From contig NC_048547.1 in assembly GCF_902806685.2 (NCBI RefSeq), forward strand, positions 14,891,196-14,955,195: 64,000 nucleotides of DNA, given 5' to 3'. Each line of letters begins with the position of its first letter. The first letter of the stretch is position 1. The stretch comes from Maniola hyperantus. Taxonomy: Eukaryota > Arthropoda > Insecta > Lepidoptera > Nymphalidae. Positions 36,639 through 47,458 of this stretch are shown here, piece by piece. A program made the translations under genes and the position numbers. The notes beneath the pieces were generated by a model. It was not told the origin of the DNA. It was given only the letters and a program-made list of their open reading frames with translations, and did not search any database.

Positions 36639-39600
36639 CTCTGTATGATAGATATAGCTCTGTCTCGTTTTAACTCTGTCTTAAGCCTAAGCAAAGTCAA
36701 AGTGCGCTCTATAGATCTCAGCCTAAGCGATTACCGTCACCCATGAACATTTGCAGCACTAAATAATTTTAACGATTTTTATACCTTTTCAGCATAAAAA
36801 AATTGGACGTAAACCGCATAGAAGACGCCGCATCTTCTTGCACACACCTCTTCGGTACCACTGAAGATAACAAACCGAGTGTTACCGAACTGGTCTCTCT
36901 CACTGACAAACTGTTCACGCATATAGAAACTAAACAACCAAAAACACCATTAGAGTTCTACGCACTGAGATGCGATTGCATACACGGACATATTGTTCCA
37001 GCTTTCCAAAGAAATGATGAACTTTGCAAGAAAATTGGTTTAGAGTCTGACAAAGAGCCCGAGGAGTTATCAAAAGAGGACCTTATGATATCAGTACATA
37101 GAAGTCTGTTTCGCGGTTATTTCTTGCGTAAGATTACACAAAACCTTGACATTGAAGTGAAGTGTAATTCGTGGTGTAACTTGTTGTTAAGTGACTCTCA
37201 CTTCAAGGGAGTGTTTAGTCGGTTTATGTATGATTATGCTGTAATCTACACACTTTTCGAGTATTATGCATTTGTAAGTATTTTTTAATTAATTAACTTC
37301 TATATTATAAAGCTCAAATCGCTGAGACTAAAAACTTGATATTTTGCATGTAGGTTCAGTCACTGTTAATATGGGTACCTTCAAGTCAAAAGTGAATACT
37401 GAATAGACAAGCGCGCTCCATCTTAGGCTACACTTGCAAGTAGGTCTGATTACAGCCAAGCGCTTGTCTATAAATTTAAAAAAAATTGTAGAAAGGATTT
37501 TCAGAAATGAAAGCTTGTATGTGTAACCTCTAGGTTCTAGAGCCAGCGGCGGTTTGAGCTGTATGTTGATATGATGTCAGCCAATCAGTTAATTCATTTA
37601 TACATTATACATATTATATAAATGTATTTTTCATACTTTTCCTTCCAGTGGCCACACTATGAAATAATATGTCAAACTAAAAAGCAAATGGAATGTCTAC
37701 TTGAAGATATTTTAACTGACTTTACTATTGAAACAAACGATGCAATATATTCCTTCCTTACCGAATCATTTGCCCAACGGGGCCATTTCTATTGGCCGTT
37801 TGCGAGAAAATTATTTGAAGTTAAATTCAATGAAGTTACTGCAAAAATTAACGACCAAGAAAATAAAACACCAGAAAGTCCAAATAAATCACTAGAATAC
37901 CCTCGATTAGAGCAAGAAAATGACGTTCATAATGATGATGTGAAAATCTCTGAAAAGGTAGAAGATGATTCTAAAACAAAATTCAATCAAAACGACTTGC
38001 TGATAACACCAGCAGAAGATAATGTTTTAGAATCCAAAATTAAACAGAGAGATTCTGAAGAAAATTCAAAACAGGATTCTGGAACCAAATTACTGCAAAA
38101 GGATACTAACAACAAAGTAACAATTCAACATGATATTGCAAACGAAGATAAATCTACGTTGAAATCAGGGCAGAACGATTCTAAAACTGTAACAGAGCAC
38201 AAGATCGCAGAGGAGAAAAATATCAAATTACCTTCATTAGAAGAGAATATTTCCCAATCTAAATCGGAACTGTGTCCATCTATATTAAAAGAAAATATAA
38301 ATTCAGAACTACCACAGAGCAAATCTGATTTAAAACCAGTACAGAGTAAAAGTGAATCCACACCAGAGCAGAGTAAATTTGAATCTATATCAGAACAAAG
38401 TAAAACCGAACCCACACCAAAACAGAGTAAATTTGATCCAAAATCAGAACAGAGTAAAGCTGAATCTAAAAAGGAACAGTTATCTAAAACTGTACCAGAA
38501 CAGAGTAAAACTGAATCCAAAACAAATCAGAGTGAATCTATATCAGTAAAGTGTAAAAGTGAATCCAAACCAGAACAAACTAAAACTGAATCTAAATCAG
38601 AACCAAGTATATCTGAATCTACATTGGAACAAAGGAAACTTAAATCTAAACCAGAACAGTGTAAATCTGCATCTGAAAAGAGTAAATGTGAACCCACATC
38701 AGAGCACGAGGACGCACATAAATTCTTTGCAGAAACATCCCCATACGTGGACAAAGTGCAGTGGACAGAATTGTTGGGTTGCCCATCTCTACAGGAGCTT
38801 GTTAGCAATAATGCTTACTACCTTAATTTGGAGGTTAGTTTTACCTACTTTTGGTTATGTTGGTATTAAAACTTATAGTGTTCCATTACACTCTCGATCT
38901 TCAAATTTTTTTGTGATAGGTGTTTCCAATCACGTTTACCCTGGATTATTTTGTCATTTGTAGGCGGAAGCGAAATACTCGCCTGACGCGAGCCGCGACT
39001 ATAAGACGCGGTTCAAGATAATGATGCGCAGCCTGCTCAGCACGCACATGTACGAGCCGAGCGTGATAGTGCAGCTGCTGGCCGACACCGTCACCATACG
39101 CGACGCGTGCAGCCCCGACCCCGTCATTAACGGCTACTATTGCCCGCGCAAGCGACACTCCTTGATGCTGTTTGAGAGGTAATTATTACATTACTAGCTA
39201 CCTTATCCTAATTGATATTACAACCGCAGATTAAAAGTACGTTTCTTAGTCCACTAATCGAGGCGTTCAAAAGCACCACATCGCCTGCATAGCTAAGATT
39301 GTTGACACATACACTTCCCAGACGGCAGTCGCGCCTTCTGCCCCTGTGCTTGCGTATCAGGTCATTGATGTAAACGTTGAAAAAGTCCGGAGAGGTAAGC
39401 CCACCTTGGCGAACCCCGCAATCTAGCATATACCCACTATAGGTCGCGTCGCCCCATCTTATAAGATTAATTTGACTTTCATACCATACCAGTACCTTAG
39501 CAGACTTCCTATATCTCATATTTTGGGCTGAACCGCTTCCAGTATGCTCCAGAGGACATCATAGTTCACTAAATCAAACGCGCAGCTCAGGTCTAGAAAG

Positions 39601-42600
39601 CATGCATAAACGCATGTATTGCACTGTATGTTTAAGCCTAAAAATAGCTGAGTCTGTCTGAATTAGGTCAGCAGGTAGACGTGAATATCAGCTAATAATA
39701 CTCGTATTGAATAGGGTGCGTAGCTTAGAGTACAGAATATTTTCTGCAGATATCACTTGCTCACTCAAATTACTGAGTATACTCAAATTATTATCAAGAC
39801 CCGATGATTTACCGTTTTTGATTTGTTTAATACTACGTAACCATGTTTTATATGGGTCCCTGTCCTGCAATAAAATGTGTTTTTTAAAATAGTCTTTGAT
39901 AGATCGACTAAATTAGAATTCGAGGGTAAAACATTTATCTTTTAAGGTTTAATTAATGTTTTGTATTCTATTTAGTATAGTTTGTACTACTTATTCAATG
40001 TTATAATTTTGTCGTATCTGAGTATTACTTTTTCGCCTTGTTCTCTTCTAGTTCTTAATTCCTCTTGAAGATCTTTCCTTTTCTGTAGTGTTCTTTGCGA
40101 CAATTCTTCTTTAATATACATTGATGTCTCTGCAATGTTTGTTTTTCAGTTTTTTTTTTCCTTATTACTTTACTAGCCTTTTATCAGATGGCTTCGCTCT
40201 TCCAACAACATCAGCGTGTGCGTGTATACAGTGGCGTGCACAGGGCTTGAAGCCAGGGTAGGCACTAGTTAGGTAGGAAACTGTTTACTGGCAGGTCATA
40301 TGCCACTGCGCCACTGCGTGTATATGAGTGTGCGTATATTACATGTTGACCGCAGCGTACTATTGTCGTGTGTCAGGGAGTTGCGCGACGTGCCGTGGAT
40401 ACAGATAATGAGTAACGTGGCTATCGTGGAGTACCTGAGCGCCATGGTGGCGGCGGAGGCGCGCACCATGCTCGCCAGCCACTGGGACTTCGTCAACATC
40501 AGTCTGAGCTCGCTGCTGGACTCCGTGAGCCGCACCGTGCGCCGCTGGGGGACTACTGGTGTGAGTAGCAATGGGGTATCTCACCCTTTTTTGTGTCTTA
40601 ATTTGATCCTAAGGTATAAATAAACTACCAGAATTTCACAAAAGTTTTATTCGATCGATAAGTGCAATAAAATGCATTTAAATTTTGTCTTTCAAATTTC
40701 GTCGTAAAAATGTATAGCCACCATTTTATTTGGGTATACGTGCTGCTATGACGTCATACGTCGATTCCATCACAAAACAAATAAAAGCTTCTCGTTCCGA
40801 CCAAACAATTAGTTTACCACATAGTTACGTAAGGGCGGCTACCTGGAGCGGGGGTTGAAGGTAGAAGTCCTTTTTGGTTACGAAAATGATTTAATTAGGA
40901 CATTCGTGTCGACGTTGGGACACGAAGGCCTTTACTTAACTATATCTTATCTAAATTACAAATACTACTTATGCTAGATTAATGCTGCCTTAAAACTAAC
41001 TCTATCGATTTTATATCGATTTCCCCTCTACCGTTCTGTGGTCGGTTAGCACCAGAGATCACGTACAGAGGTGGCTGCAGACCTTGATGATTCCATGTGC
41101 CGGAACGTGATGAGATGGCAAATTTCTACACGTAGCTGGACTGCTAGACGACATGTTAGCTCCCCCGGCGATGCCTGGGTTTTATATAGATAGGTAAGGA
41201 TAGCTGTATCCGTAACAACATCTAGATTCTTATACGATGGCGCGGAGCCGCACTTGGCCGGTTTTTTGTGGATAGACGCCGCTCACACTGATGCATGATG
41301 CGATCATTTGAAATAGATCTGCTAGTTCGGGGCGGACCAATAATTAGAGTCTGTGGTCAACCCGTATCTGTGTGCAGCTAGGCTCAAAAGGACTAGAACC
41401 CAGAGCCGTAAAGCCAGTTGAAAAAATATGTGTGCAGGTGTGCGCCCTGCTGCGTGCCGTGACGCGTCTGCTGTCGCGCGTGTGCGCGTTCGTGCGCGAG
41501 CTGCGCTGCGCGCTGACGCCGCCGCCCGATCACATCAAGACGCTGCTGTCGGAGTGGGACGACATCTTCGCTCCCGACATCAACAAACACTTGTTTACGA
41601 TCCTCCTAACCGTGCTGCGTAAGTACTATTACATAACAATTAATGACACCACTCAGTCTTAAAAAGATTTTTCACGAACGGTGTCGCGTGATTCAGGTGT
41701 GTAAATAGGCTACTTGACACTTTTTTAAAGTTGGTCTTAAATGGTTAATATTTGTGCTATTATATCAAAAAAATTAACACTATATTTTTTGCGCCCTAAA
41801 AACCGTAAAACTTTCATTTAAAAATATATTTTTCTTAGACAGGTGAAAACACTGTCGGCCATGTTTGGCCGATAGATTATCTGTGCTCTGACGTCATGCA
41901 TTTGTAAACAACAGCATAACCTCCCAAAGTTTAATAAACATGACTTCTATACTAGTGTACATGAAAAATATAGTAATTTTCGTTATTGTATCATCCGAGA
42001 ATGTAAAAAACGCATCGATAAAGACCACAGGAAAGTTGTGGATTAGAGTGCCCAGTGAAATAAATATACGTAACACGCGAAGACTTGCTTAAAGGGATCC
42101 TATATGACTAACGACTTCAACCCAAATTTATTTTTGCAAAGATCACTTTGTTGTAATAACTTATTCAATTTATAAAGAGAAAACGATATTTTTTTACGTT
42201 TACTATGAGTTTTTAGAAATATATAAAAACTAGCTTATGCTCGTGACTTCGCCCGCGTGGACTTCATAAATTTCAAACCTCCATTTAACCCACTCAGGGG
42301 TGGAATTTCAAAAAATCCTTTCCTAGTGGATACCTTCTCTTTACCTACAAAGAACACACCCACCAAATTTCATGTATCTAGGACCAGCTGTTTAGATGTT
42401 TAGGCTGTGCGTTGATATATAAGTTAGTCAGGACTCTAAATTTTATAAATATGGATACTACGTTAGTCCCCGCGTGACATAGGGATGACATTTCTTTGTT
42501 TACATATTTAATGACGTCACATCATGGCTGACAGCGTTTTCTGCGTTTCAAATAAAAATAAAAACTGTATTTTTTAAAATTGGATTTATATATCCATCCT

Positions 42601-45600
42601 GCGTTTTTAATAATTGTTATTGATATATTTCGTTGTCTTAAGCAAAATACTATAATAAATAATGATTTATTGGACGAAATTAGATATGAGTCAAGTAGCC
42701 CATTGCTCGAATGACTCTATTCTGCAAAACAAAAATAGTTTGGATGTCCGCAGATCTACCACACATGTTTTATCAAAAGTGTCAATATTTTCCCTACTAT
42801 AATGTCTGTTTTCCCACTTTCTTTAACGGGGAAGTAAAACGTCGTGAGGACACCTGCATGCCTGAGAGTTCTCCATAATGCGTGAACTGGTGAACTCTTC
42901 TCACTCTGAAAGGAGACACATAGTAGTGAGCCAGCTCTGGGTTGATAAATTAGATAAATAAAATGATCTAGGTTCAACGGACAGCCCAGTAACCGCAAGC
43001 AGCGTGACCACCATCGGGTGCCTCATCACCGCCACCAACTACATGGACTGGGACGCCATCCCCAACACTCCAGCCGTGCAGCTGACCATGGAGGGCTTGG
43101 CCGAAGCCGCCACCCGCGCGCTGCTGGCCATGAACCACCACGCGTACAAGTACCTGGCCTTCCACACGCTGCAGATCATGGTCAAGCCGTTGGTCTTTGA
43201 GGATGGTAAGGGAACGGGGAAAAAGGAACGCTTATAGAATCACTTCGCTGTCTGTCTGTCAAGACCGAAAAATTTTTTAGGGTACTTCCCGTTGACCTAA
43301 AATTTTGAAATTAGGCAGGTAGCATTGTCTTACAGCACACGTGAAGGAAAAAATCCGAAAACGTGAATTTGTTGTCAAGCTTTGGCCTCATCATTGCTTT
43401 CTTTAGGGCGTGATTATCGTTAAGGGCTTATCCTGCAATAAAACATAATCGGTTGATAGCCTAGTGGTTGCGACGTCCGCCTCGGACGGAGGTCGAGGTT
43501 TCGATCACGGGCACGTACCTCCAAAAAAAAATTTTTTTTCGGAGCTATGTGCGTTTTTAAGCAGGAAAACATCGTGAGCAATCCTGCATGCCTGAGAGTT
43601 CTTAATAATGTTCTCAAAGGTATGTGAAGTCTACCAATCCGCACTTAGCCAGCGTGGCCTTCTCACTCTGAGACGAGACCCGTGCTCTGTAGTGATTCGG
43701 CGATGGGTTGATGATGATTCGATTCGAAACTCCAATCCACAGCACAAAAGCTGAGCGAGTGGAACGCCGAGGAGAACGAAGGCTCGCCGCGCCCTGCCAT
43801 GTGCTTCGCTCTGTTCCACGAGGCCATGAACCACTTGCAGGACTACACCGAAGCTGCGTTGTCCAACGTCAAGTGAGTCCGCATCCATCATCAGTTTTCC
43901 TCTTCACTTTTAATATGGGCACCTTCAAGTCAAGAGTGAATAGACCACTTCTAGGCAAGGGCGCTCCATCTTAGGCTGCATAATCACTTGCCAGCAGGTC
44001 TGATTGCAGCCAAGTGCTAATCTGTAAATTTTAAAAAAGTTAAACGCGACCCACGCGGCCTCGCACGCGTCAGACCCGTTTCACTCGGCATTTTCACCTA
44101 CGTATCTCCTCATTTCTGATTTAATTACGCAGATAAATTTTAAGCGTAGCTCTCTCCATCACTCGCCGAGTGATTCGGGCTTTCTTATGAGGGCTGTAGT
44201 TAGCGACCATGTCTCGGATCCATGTCATCTCTTGCAACACGCATTGCGTCAAGACTTTGGTCGAACATTAACTCAGTAACCAATGTACTGGTGACCCCAA
44301 CGTCCATCGGTTTTTCGAATTATGTGCCCTGCGCATTGCCACTTCAGCTTCGCAACCCGTTGCAGCCAAGCGCTAGTATAAATAAAAAATCGTGTTTGCA
44401 GGTTATGTGAGGGCACGTGCGAGATGGTGCCGTTCTCGGACAGCCACTGCGTGTCGCTCGGGTACATGCTGCTCGCCGCCGCGTTCCTGCGCCTGTGCAG
44501 CTTCGCGCGCGGCGACCTGCATCATGTCTATACGACAGAGTTTAGGTACAGAACTGCTAAAAATGAAGCCATCATTTTATTTATTACAATTGGCCTATTA
44601 GAAACTTTCGAATCTCAGTATCATCAATTTAAAAGTTGACAGACAAAACAAACCAAACAAGTAATTTGTCATTTTGTAAAAACATCGTGCCACGGGCTAT
44701 ATTGTACACGTTCTAATTTATCCATTATCTGCAAATTGCATTTTTTTTTTAATTGAGATTTCCAGTGTTTAAAAAATGTTTCACAAAAACCCCGTATTTA
44801 ATTTTGAGTGAAGCATAGCAAGTATTGTTTGGAACCATTTTCCTGTGTGGGTTCCAAATCATTGTGGTCTTTTTCTATTCTGTAAGCACGATATCGCATA
44901 TTGCGTGGTAATGCCAGCCCCGGTGTCGTGTCGCAGAGACCGCATGTACGCGGAAGGGCTGATGTCGTGCACGCTGCGCCTGCTGCCGAGCGCCGTGGCC
45001 GCGTTCGCGTTCGTGCGGGGCCCCGCGCTCAGCGCTGCGCTGCTGCAGCAGTTCCGGGATCTGCCCACCCTCGACGTGTACGGTGAGTGAAATCAATTCA
45101 ATATTTTGTAACAGTTACCCGGAGTCACCGGTACTACTGGTGACTCGGGGTAACTGTTACAAAATATTCAATTGATACTTATAATTAAATATGCCGTAGT
45201 TACTGGCCTTAATGTTGAATTTTAATTAAAAAATCTAAAATCTTTGATTCCTTCGTACCACCAGCTAAGGTAGTAGCATTATCAGTATAAGTTTTAAAAG
45301 CATCACCTCTACGTGCGTTGTAACGTTTAAAAAAAGTACTAGACATTTGGGAGGTTATGTTATCTTTTTGATTTTTTTATTGTCTATTTTAGCGGATTAT
45401 GGCTTGTTTGTTTATGCGGCGCGGTATACTTCGAAAATAAGTAAATGTGACTGTCTTTATACACAATATATCTATCGTTGATAATATGATCCGCAGAGCG
45501 CTGCTCGGGTGACACGGTGAGTGCGCTGGCGTGCCACGTGCTGACGGAGACGCTGGGCGGGCCGGGCGCGGCGGGCGCGCGCAGTTGGAGCGGCGCCGCG

Positions 45601-47014
45601 CCGTCGCGCGTCGCCGCTGCGCTGCGCCGCCTCGTGCCGGCCGCCGTGGCGCCAGTGCTGCTGCAGCGCCAGCTTGTGCAGCTCAAGGACCGCGCCCACG
45701 AGCTGCCCGACGCGCGGGTGAGACCGCCACTTAGCGGGTATAACGGCCGCGACTTTAACAGCTTCTACGTTTGTAAAACTGTAGCAAGTGCTTCGAAAAA
45801 GCGTACACGCTCCCCGATGACGCGAGCGATGTCTTCACGGATTTCACCGCTGCCGGTCATATGCGCGAAGTGTTTCATCTTGTTCCTGACGCAAGTGAAC
45901 GATATAAAATACCACATCATGGTGTTCTGAAGGAGCACAGCAGCACTACAAAGCTCCGAGTCGTTTTTGACGCGTCGGTTGCTAGTTCTACGGCTAGCTC
46001 CCTCAATCAAGTTCTTATGTACTATCTATGTTCTCAGGACCTAAGTTGCAAAGATAGGTCTTTCTTGTCTAATTCTATCCACAATTTGATTGTTTCCAGA
46101 TATCGATCCAATGGTCTCGCGGCGAAGTGCAGTGCTGGCTCGAGCTCGAGGATCACGAGTTGGAGCTCACCATCCGCTTCGCGCCCGAGCACCCGCTGGT
46201 GCCGCCCAGCGTCAGCAGTCCGCCCAACTCGCCCACACCGGACACCAGCTGGATAGTGATGTATCTCACCTACCAGGTATTTTCTTTAAAAGTATATTAG
46301 CCACGGTAATCGTGACTAACATTCCCCTTTCTCTCTTGTTCATCTGTTGTTTATGCTGTGTATAATTATTGTGTCCATTGTTGCAGAACGGGACACTACT
46401 AAACGCGCTGAAGATGTGGATCCGCGCCATCAACTCGCGCATGCAAAGCGCGGCGCAGTGCTACGTGTGCTACTGCCGCATGCACCCCTCGTCGGGCCGC
46501 TTCCCCAACGTCTTGTGCTACCAGTGCCGCAACAAGTTCCACTCCGCCTGCCTGGTATGTACTACCTGCTAACCCAGGTGTAGTGATCGCTATCAAGCGA
46601 TGAGGTAAACTAGTTATAGGTATCGGTGTTTCACTGGCTCACTACTACACGCAGCATGAGCGCAGTCTGCCGAAACAACACTACCCTACCATCATCGTGT
46701 ACGTGAGACAACGTATAGATATGAAGTACAGACACTACACCGGGATTCGTCTAAAGCAACTAATTCACAACTCTGCATCTGGAAGCCGTAGCAATGTCAA
46801 ATGAGTTTGGTGGCTATAATTCATCGTTGAACGCTGAGTTGGCGAATCACCGCACTGGTAACCCAAGACACAGGACACGCGCGGACAAGGAGGCTCGGCC
46901 TCGATGCCACGTACCCCGTAACAATAAAATTATTAAAAAAGGTTTTTGTTTCAGAAAAAATGGTTCCTGCACAGTGGCAAGTCGAACTGCCCGCTGTGCC
47001 GCACCAAGTTCTGA
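26776..47014 (+). CDS. Ltn1: Listerin, E3 ubiquitin ligase of ribosome quality control (26 exons)
   Basis: Listerin binds stalled 60S subunits with NEMF and ubiquitinates the trapped nascent chain. The N-terminus MGGKTKTSQRTKNNVR then PSSSGRSAELL fits the family; DSDRRVREATQ follows in exon 3. A long HEAT/ARM-like helical middle precedes a C-terminal RING of the C4HC3 variant type (CYVC...CYQC...FHSAC...CPLC). Exons: 26776-26823, 26993-27184, 27697-27828, 28382-28516, 28770-28882, 29078-29266, 29945-30113 (or any of ten further copies), 32407-32473, 33327-33444, 33820-34660, 34750-34939, 35332-35519, 35872-36014, 36793-37273, 37649-38833, 38964-39178, 40377-40560, 41438-41618, 42972-43205, 43743-43872, 44402-44545, 44937-45082, 45497-45717, 46100-46276, 46387-46554, 46955-47014. 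All phases agree; total 6051 nt, 2016 aa, longer than the human protein (about 1766 aa) mainly through exon 15. Confidence 0.95.
27233..28326 (-). repeat. Three inverted copies of the RTE-like tail repeat in Ltn1 introns 2 and 3
   Basis: Copies lie at about 27233-27447, 27850-28022 and 28108-28326, all with the complement of the 5' end (ctagt, cgcgggcat) at the right. Exon 3 lies between the first two. The third is the most complete and ends about 55 bp before exon 4. Confidence 0.65.
28893..29077 (+). repeat. 25-bp tandem repeat carrying serial 3' splice-site-like ends
   Basis: Units start at 28893, 28918, 28943, 28968, 28993, 29018 (28 bp) and 29046, and the last partial unit (attgtag, 29071-29077) is the acceptor of exon 6. 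Each unit reads attatag or attacag followed by aacagacttatttttgcc, so every unit presents a pyrimidine-containing stretch and an AG. Upstream AGs would add an in-frame stop (TAG) within one unit, so only the last gives a full protein. Confidence 0.9.
29395..29605 (-). pseudogene. LINE reverse-transcriptase C-terminal fragment
   Basis: Shares cattgccacttcagcttcgc and following sequence with 44055-44375, where the complement codes KLKWQCAGHI, a typical non-LTR retrotransposon C-terminal motif. Heavily decayed. Confidence 0.5.
29923..32138 (+). repeat. Ltn1: 11-copy tandem array of Ltn1 exon 7 (201-bp units)
   Basis: Each unit holds a 169-nt exon with its own acceptor (tgtatcatag|A) and donor (GAA|gtaagt), then a 32-nt spacer. 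Exon starts: 29945, 30146, 30347, 30548, 30749, 30950, 31151, 31352, 31553, 31754, 31955; the last exon ends at 32123. All copies code the same 56 residues (AAWYGAVGGIIERFGARIPL onward). The few differences are synonymous. The exon enters in phase 2 and leaves in phase 0, so two copies cannot be joined in frame; each spacer also has an in-frame TGA. Confidence 0.97.
29945..30113 (+). CDS. Ltn1: Ltn1 exon 7, first copy
   Basis: Completes the Arg codon left by exon 6 (CG|A), codes 56 residues of helical-repeat sequence (about residues 270-326) and joins exon 8 (EWHLWLEKKDLLVTRLLDMI). It is the only copy with a normal-length upstream intron, 678 bp; any later copy would give the same protein by skipping the ones before it. 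Confidence 0.9.
32407..36014 (+). CDS. Ltn1: Ltn1 exons 8-13
   Basis: Exon 10 (33820-34660, 280 codons) is a long helical block from LSNKNLLNSKSERQTW to MFSSFQQ. Exon 11 (34750-34939) begins FPPPVVEWCIQLTLSHPHSR and is partly duplicated downstream. Exons 12 and 13 are GC-rich and code further helical repeats. Introns 8, 9 and 12 hold direct copies of the CCGCGACTTCGT repeat at 32811-33030, 33552-33785 and 35604-35825. Confidence 0.9.
32485..32720 (+). repeat. LINE-tail repeat in Ltn1 intron 8
   Basis: Contains ccgttcctaccgagaagaac and cagcaagaaactcggcggtt, motifs that recur as the complement at 27490-27650 and in diverged form near 12775-12870. Confidence 0.65.
32811..33030 (+). repeat. RTE-like tail repeat copy, Ltn1 intron 8
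   Basis: Nearly complete copy starting gctgatgcccgcgacttcgt and ending cgcgtttataataagggtac. Confidence 0.7.
33552..33785 (+). repeat. RTE-like tail repeat copy, Ltn1 intron 9
   Basis: Full-length-like copy ending about 35 bp before the acceptor of exon 10. A preceding fragment at 33475-33520 is a LINE ORF end. Confidence 0.7.
34782..35178 (+). repeat. Ltn1: 172-bp tandem duplication of Ltn1 exon 11 with splice sites
   Basis: gtcgcacccgcaca recurs at 34791, 34963 and 35135: two complete units and a partial third. The second unit has a tttcag acceptor (exon start 34955) and the same gtgagt donor (35112), giving a 157-nt exon in the same entry and exit phases as exon 11. The third copy is diverged and truncated near 35178. 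The piece between units is only 15 nt. Confidence 0.9.
34955..35111 (+). CDS. Ltn1: Candidate alternative Ltn1 exon 11b
   Basis: If exon 10 splices here instead of to 34750, the frame continues LSLSHPHSRLPAGRRWM and leaves in phase 1 as exon 11 does. The product would lack eleven residues at the exon start and otherwise be identical. This is a prediction from the duplicated sites. Confidence 0.4.
35604..35825 (+). repeat. RTE-like tail repeat copy, Ltn1 intron 12
   Basis: Copy in the same orientation as the gene, ending about 46 bp before the exon 13 acceptor. Confidence 0.7.
36528..36725. mobile_element. Foldback MITE with (TA)n core, 'GGCTGAGATCTATAGAGCGC' family copy 2
   Basis: The left arm aggctgagatctatagagcg is mirrored by cgctctatagatctcagcct at the right, with inner arms around aaaacgagacag. 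The core has a (TA)n run at about 36598-36638. Confidence 0.8.
36793..39178 (+). CDS. Ltn1: Ltn1 exons 14-16 with a disordered Ser/Glu/Lys insert
   Basis: Exon 14 (36793-37273) and exon 15 (37649-38833) join in phase 0; exon 16 is 38964-39178. Exon 15 begins with conserved helical sequence (WPHYEIICQTKKQMECLLED) but from about 37860 becomes polar and from about 38250 to 38710 is a degenerate array of roughly 9-12 residue units of the type QSKxESxPE, about residues 1203-1357. It returns to conserved sequence at FFAETSPYVDKVQWTELLG. The insert explains most of the extra length of this listerin. Confidence 0.9.
39200..39900 (-). pseudogene. Degenerate non-LTR retrotransposon reverse transcriptase in Ltn1 intron 16
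   Basis: Minus-strand fragments code GVRQGGLTSPDFFNVYINDL and SYAGDVVLLNAS, the RT palm motifs with the catalytic YADD changed to YAGD, and upstream KNGKSSGLDN. Stops separate the pieces, so the copy is dead. Confidence 0.8.
40377..47014 (+). CDS. Ltn1: Ltn1 exons 17-26, C-terminal helical region and RING
   Basis: Short GC-rich exons code the C-terminal helices, a region corresponding to the RWD-like domain (ISIQWSRGEVQCWLELEDHE in exon 24) and the RING: eight ligands in C-x2-C, C-x2-C, H-x2-C, C-x2-C order at about residues 1966-2014, split between exons 25 and 26. Stop TGA 47012-47014 follows CPLCRTKF. Exon 17 ends at 40560 because only GGT|gtgagt keeps the phase of exon 18. Confidence 0.93.
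41708..42701. mobile_element. Decayed P-element-like transposon with THAP-domain remnant in Ltn1 intron 18
   Basis: Terminal inverted repeats ggctacttgac / gtcaagtagcc bound about 1 kb. Inside, the + strand near 41980-42090 codes KNASIKTTGKLWIRVPSEIN, resembling the middle of lepidopteran THAP domains, which are found in P-element transposases. The zinc ligands are not intact. A second retroelement fragment (42230-42440) is inserted in it. Confidence 0.6.
42230..42440 (+). repeat. Retroelement fragment, same family as 51693-51880
   Basis: Begins actagcttatgctcgtgact and shares the cacccaccaaatttcatgta-type middle and a gctgtgcgttgatatat end with the copy at 51693. Confidence 0.6.
42820..42955 (+). 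mobile_element. 3' half of tRNA-derived SINE, just before Ltn1 exon 19
   Basis: Carries tgcatgcctgagagttctcc and ends ctgggttgataaat about 17 bp before the acceptor at 42971. Confidence 0.75.
43440..43722 (+). mobile_element. Full-length tRNA-derived SINE, just before Ltn1 exon 20
   Basis: Head gatagcctagtggttgcgac, box-B-like cgaggtttcgatcacgg, body, and tail gggttgatgatgattc. The tail ends about 20 bp before the acceptor of exon 20. Confidence 0.85.
43905..44375. repeat. Back-to-back LINE fragments in Ltn1 intron 20
   Basis: 43905-44040 is a + strand LINE tail (ccttcaagtcaagagtgaat, gctccatcttaggct). 44055-44375 is the complement of a reverse-transcriptase C-terminus coding KLKWQCAGHIIRKTDGRWG. 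Confidence 0.65.
45092..45175. repeat. Short foldback element right after the exon 22 donor
   Basis: Arms of about 38 bp around gtactact: caattcaatattttgtaaca and its complement, nearly perfect. Only 9 bases separate it from the 5' splice site at 45083. Confidence 0.75.
45770..46080 (+). pseudogene. Bel/Pao LTR-retrotransposon polymerase fragment in Ltn1 intron 23
   Basis: The + strand frame codes YKIPHHGVLKEHSSTTKLRV followed by VFDASVASSTASSLN, the characteristic start of a Pao-type reverse transcriptase. No LTRs or other domains are present; the fragment is about 250-300 bp. Confidence 0.8.
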
Positions 47015-47452
47015 TGCCGTCGGCGGAGAGAGATTTATATAGGGTGTAATTAAAACGCTAGCAAAAACGAAGACAGGCGATAGTACTGATCACTTACCTT
47101 TATTTTTTAAACCAACAAATTCCTAAAAGGCCGGCAACGCATCGGCGGCTCCTCTGGTGCTGCAAATGTTCATGGGCGGCGGTAATCACTTAACATCAGG
47201 TGACCCGCCTGCTCGTTTGCTCGCTATATCTATTGAAAAAAAAAAAGTTCGCAATGTATGTCAACGCTCGCGGTCATCGAACGTTGTGTAAATAGGTGGC
47301 GCGGGGTCAATGCATTACTTTCTGCGGCGTACTGTACTTTGTAGTTTTGATAGCAGTGAAAAAGCAACTTAAAGCGTCTTATTCACCATCCATCTTGCTG
47401 TACGTCCCGCCAAGGCTTTACCTGTTTGGTTAATTAAATTAATAATAAATTC

Positions 47453-47458
47453 AATAAA
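47453..47458 (+). terminator. Candidate Ltn1 poly(A) signal AATAAA
   Basis: First canonical hexamer downstream of the Ltn1 stop outside the LINE tail, about 440 bases after it; another follows near 47526. Confidence 0.45.

Noticed and set aside
38125..38520. 131-aa serine/leucine-rich minus-strand frame
   Set aside because: It is the antisense of the SKxE repeat in Ltn1 exon 15 and has no features of its own.
41980..42090. Intact THAP-domain gene
   Set aside because: Only the central part of the domain is recognisable and the Cys/His zinc ligands are missing, so it is a transposon remnant.
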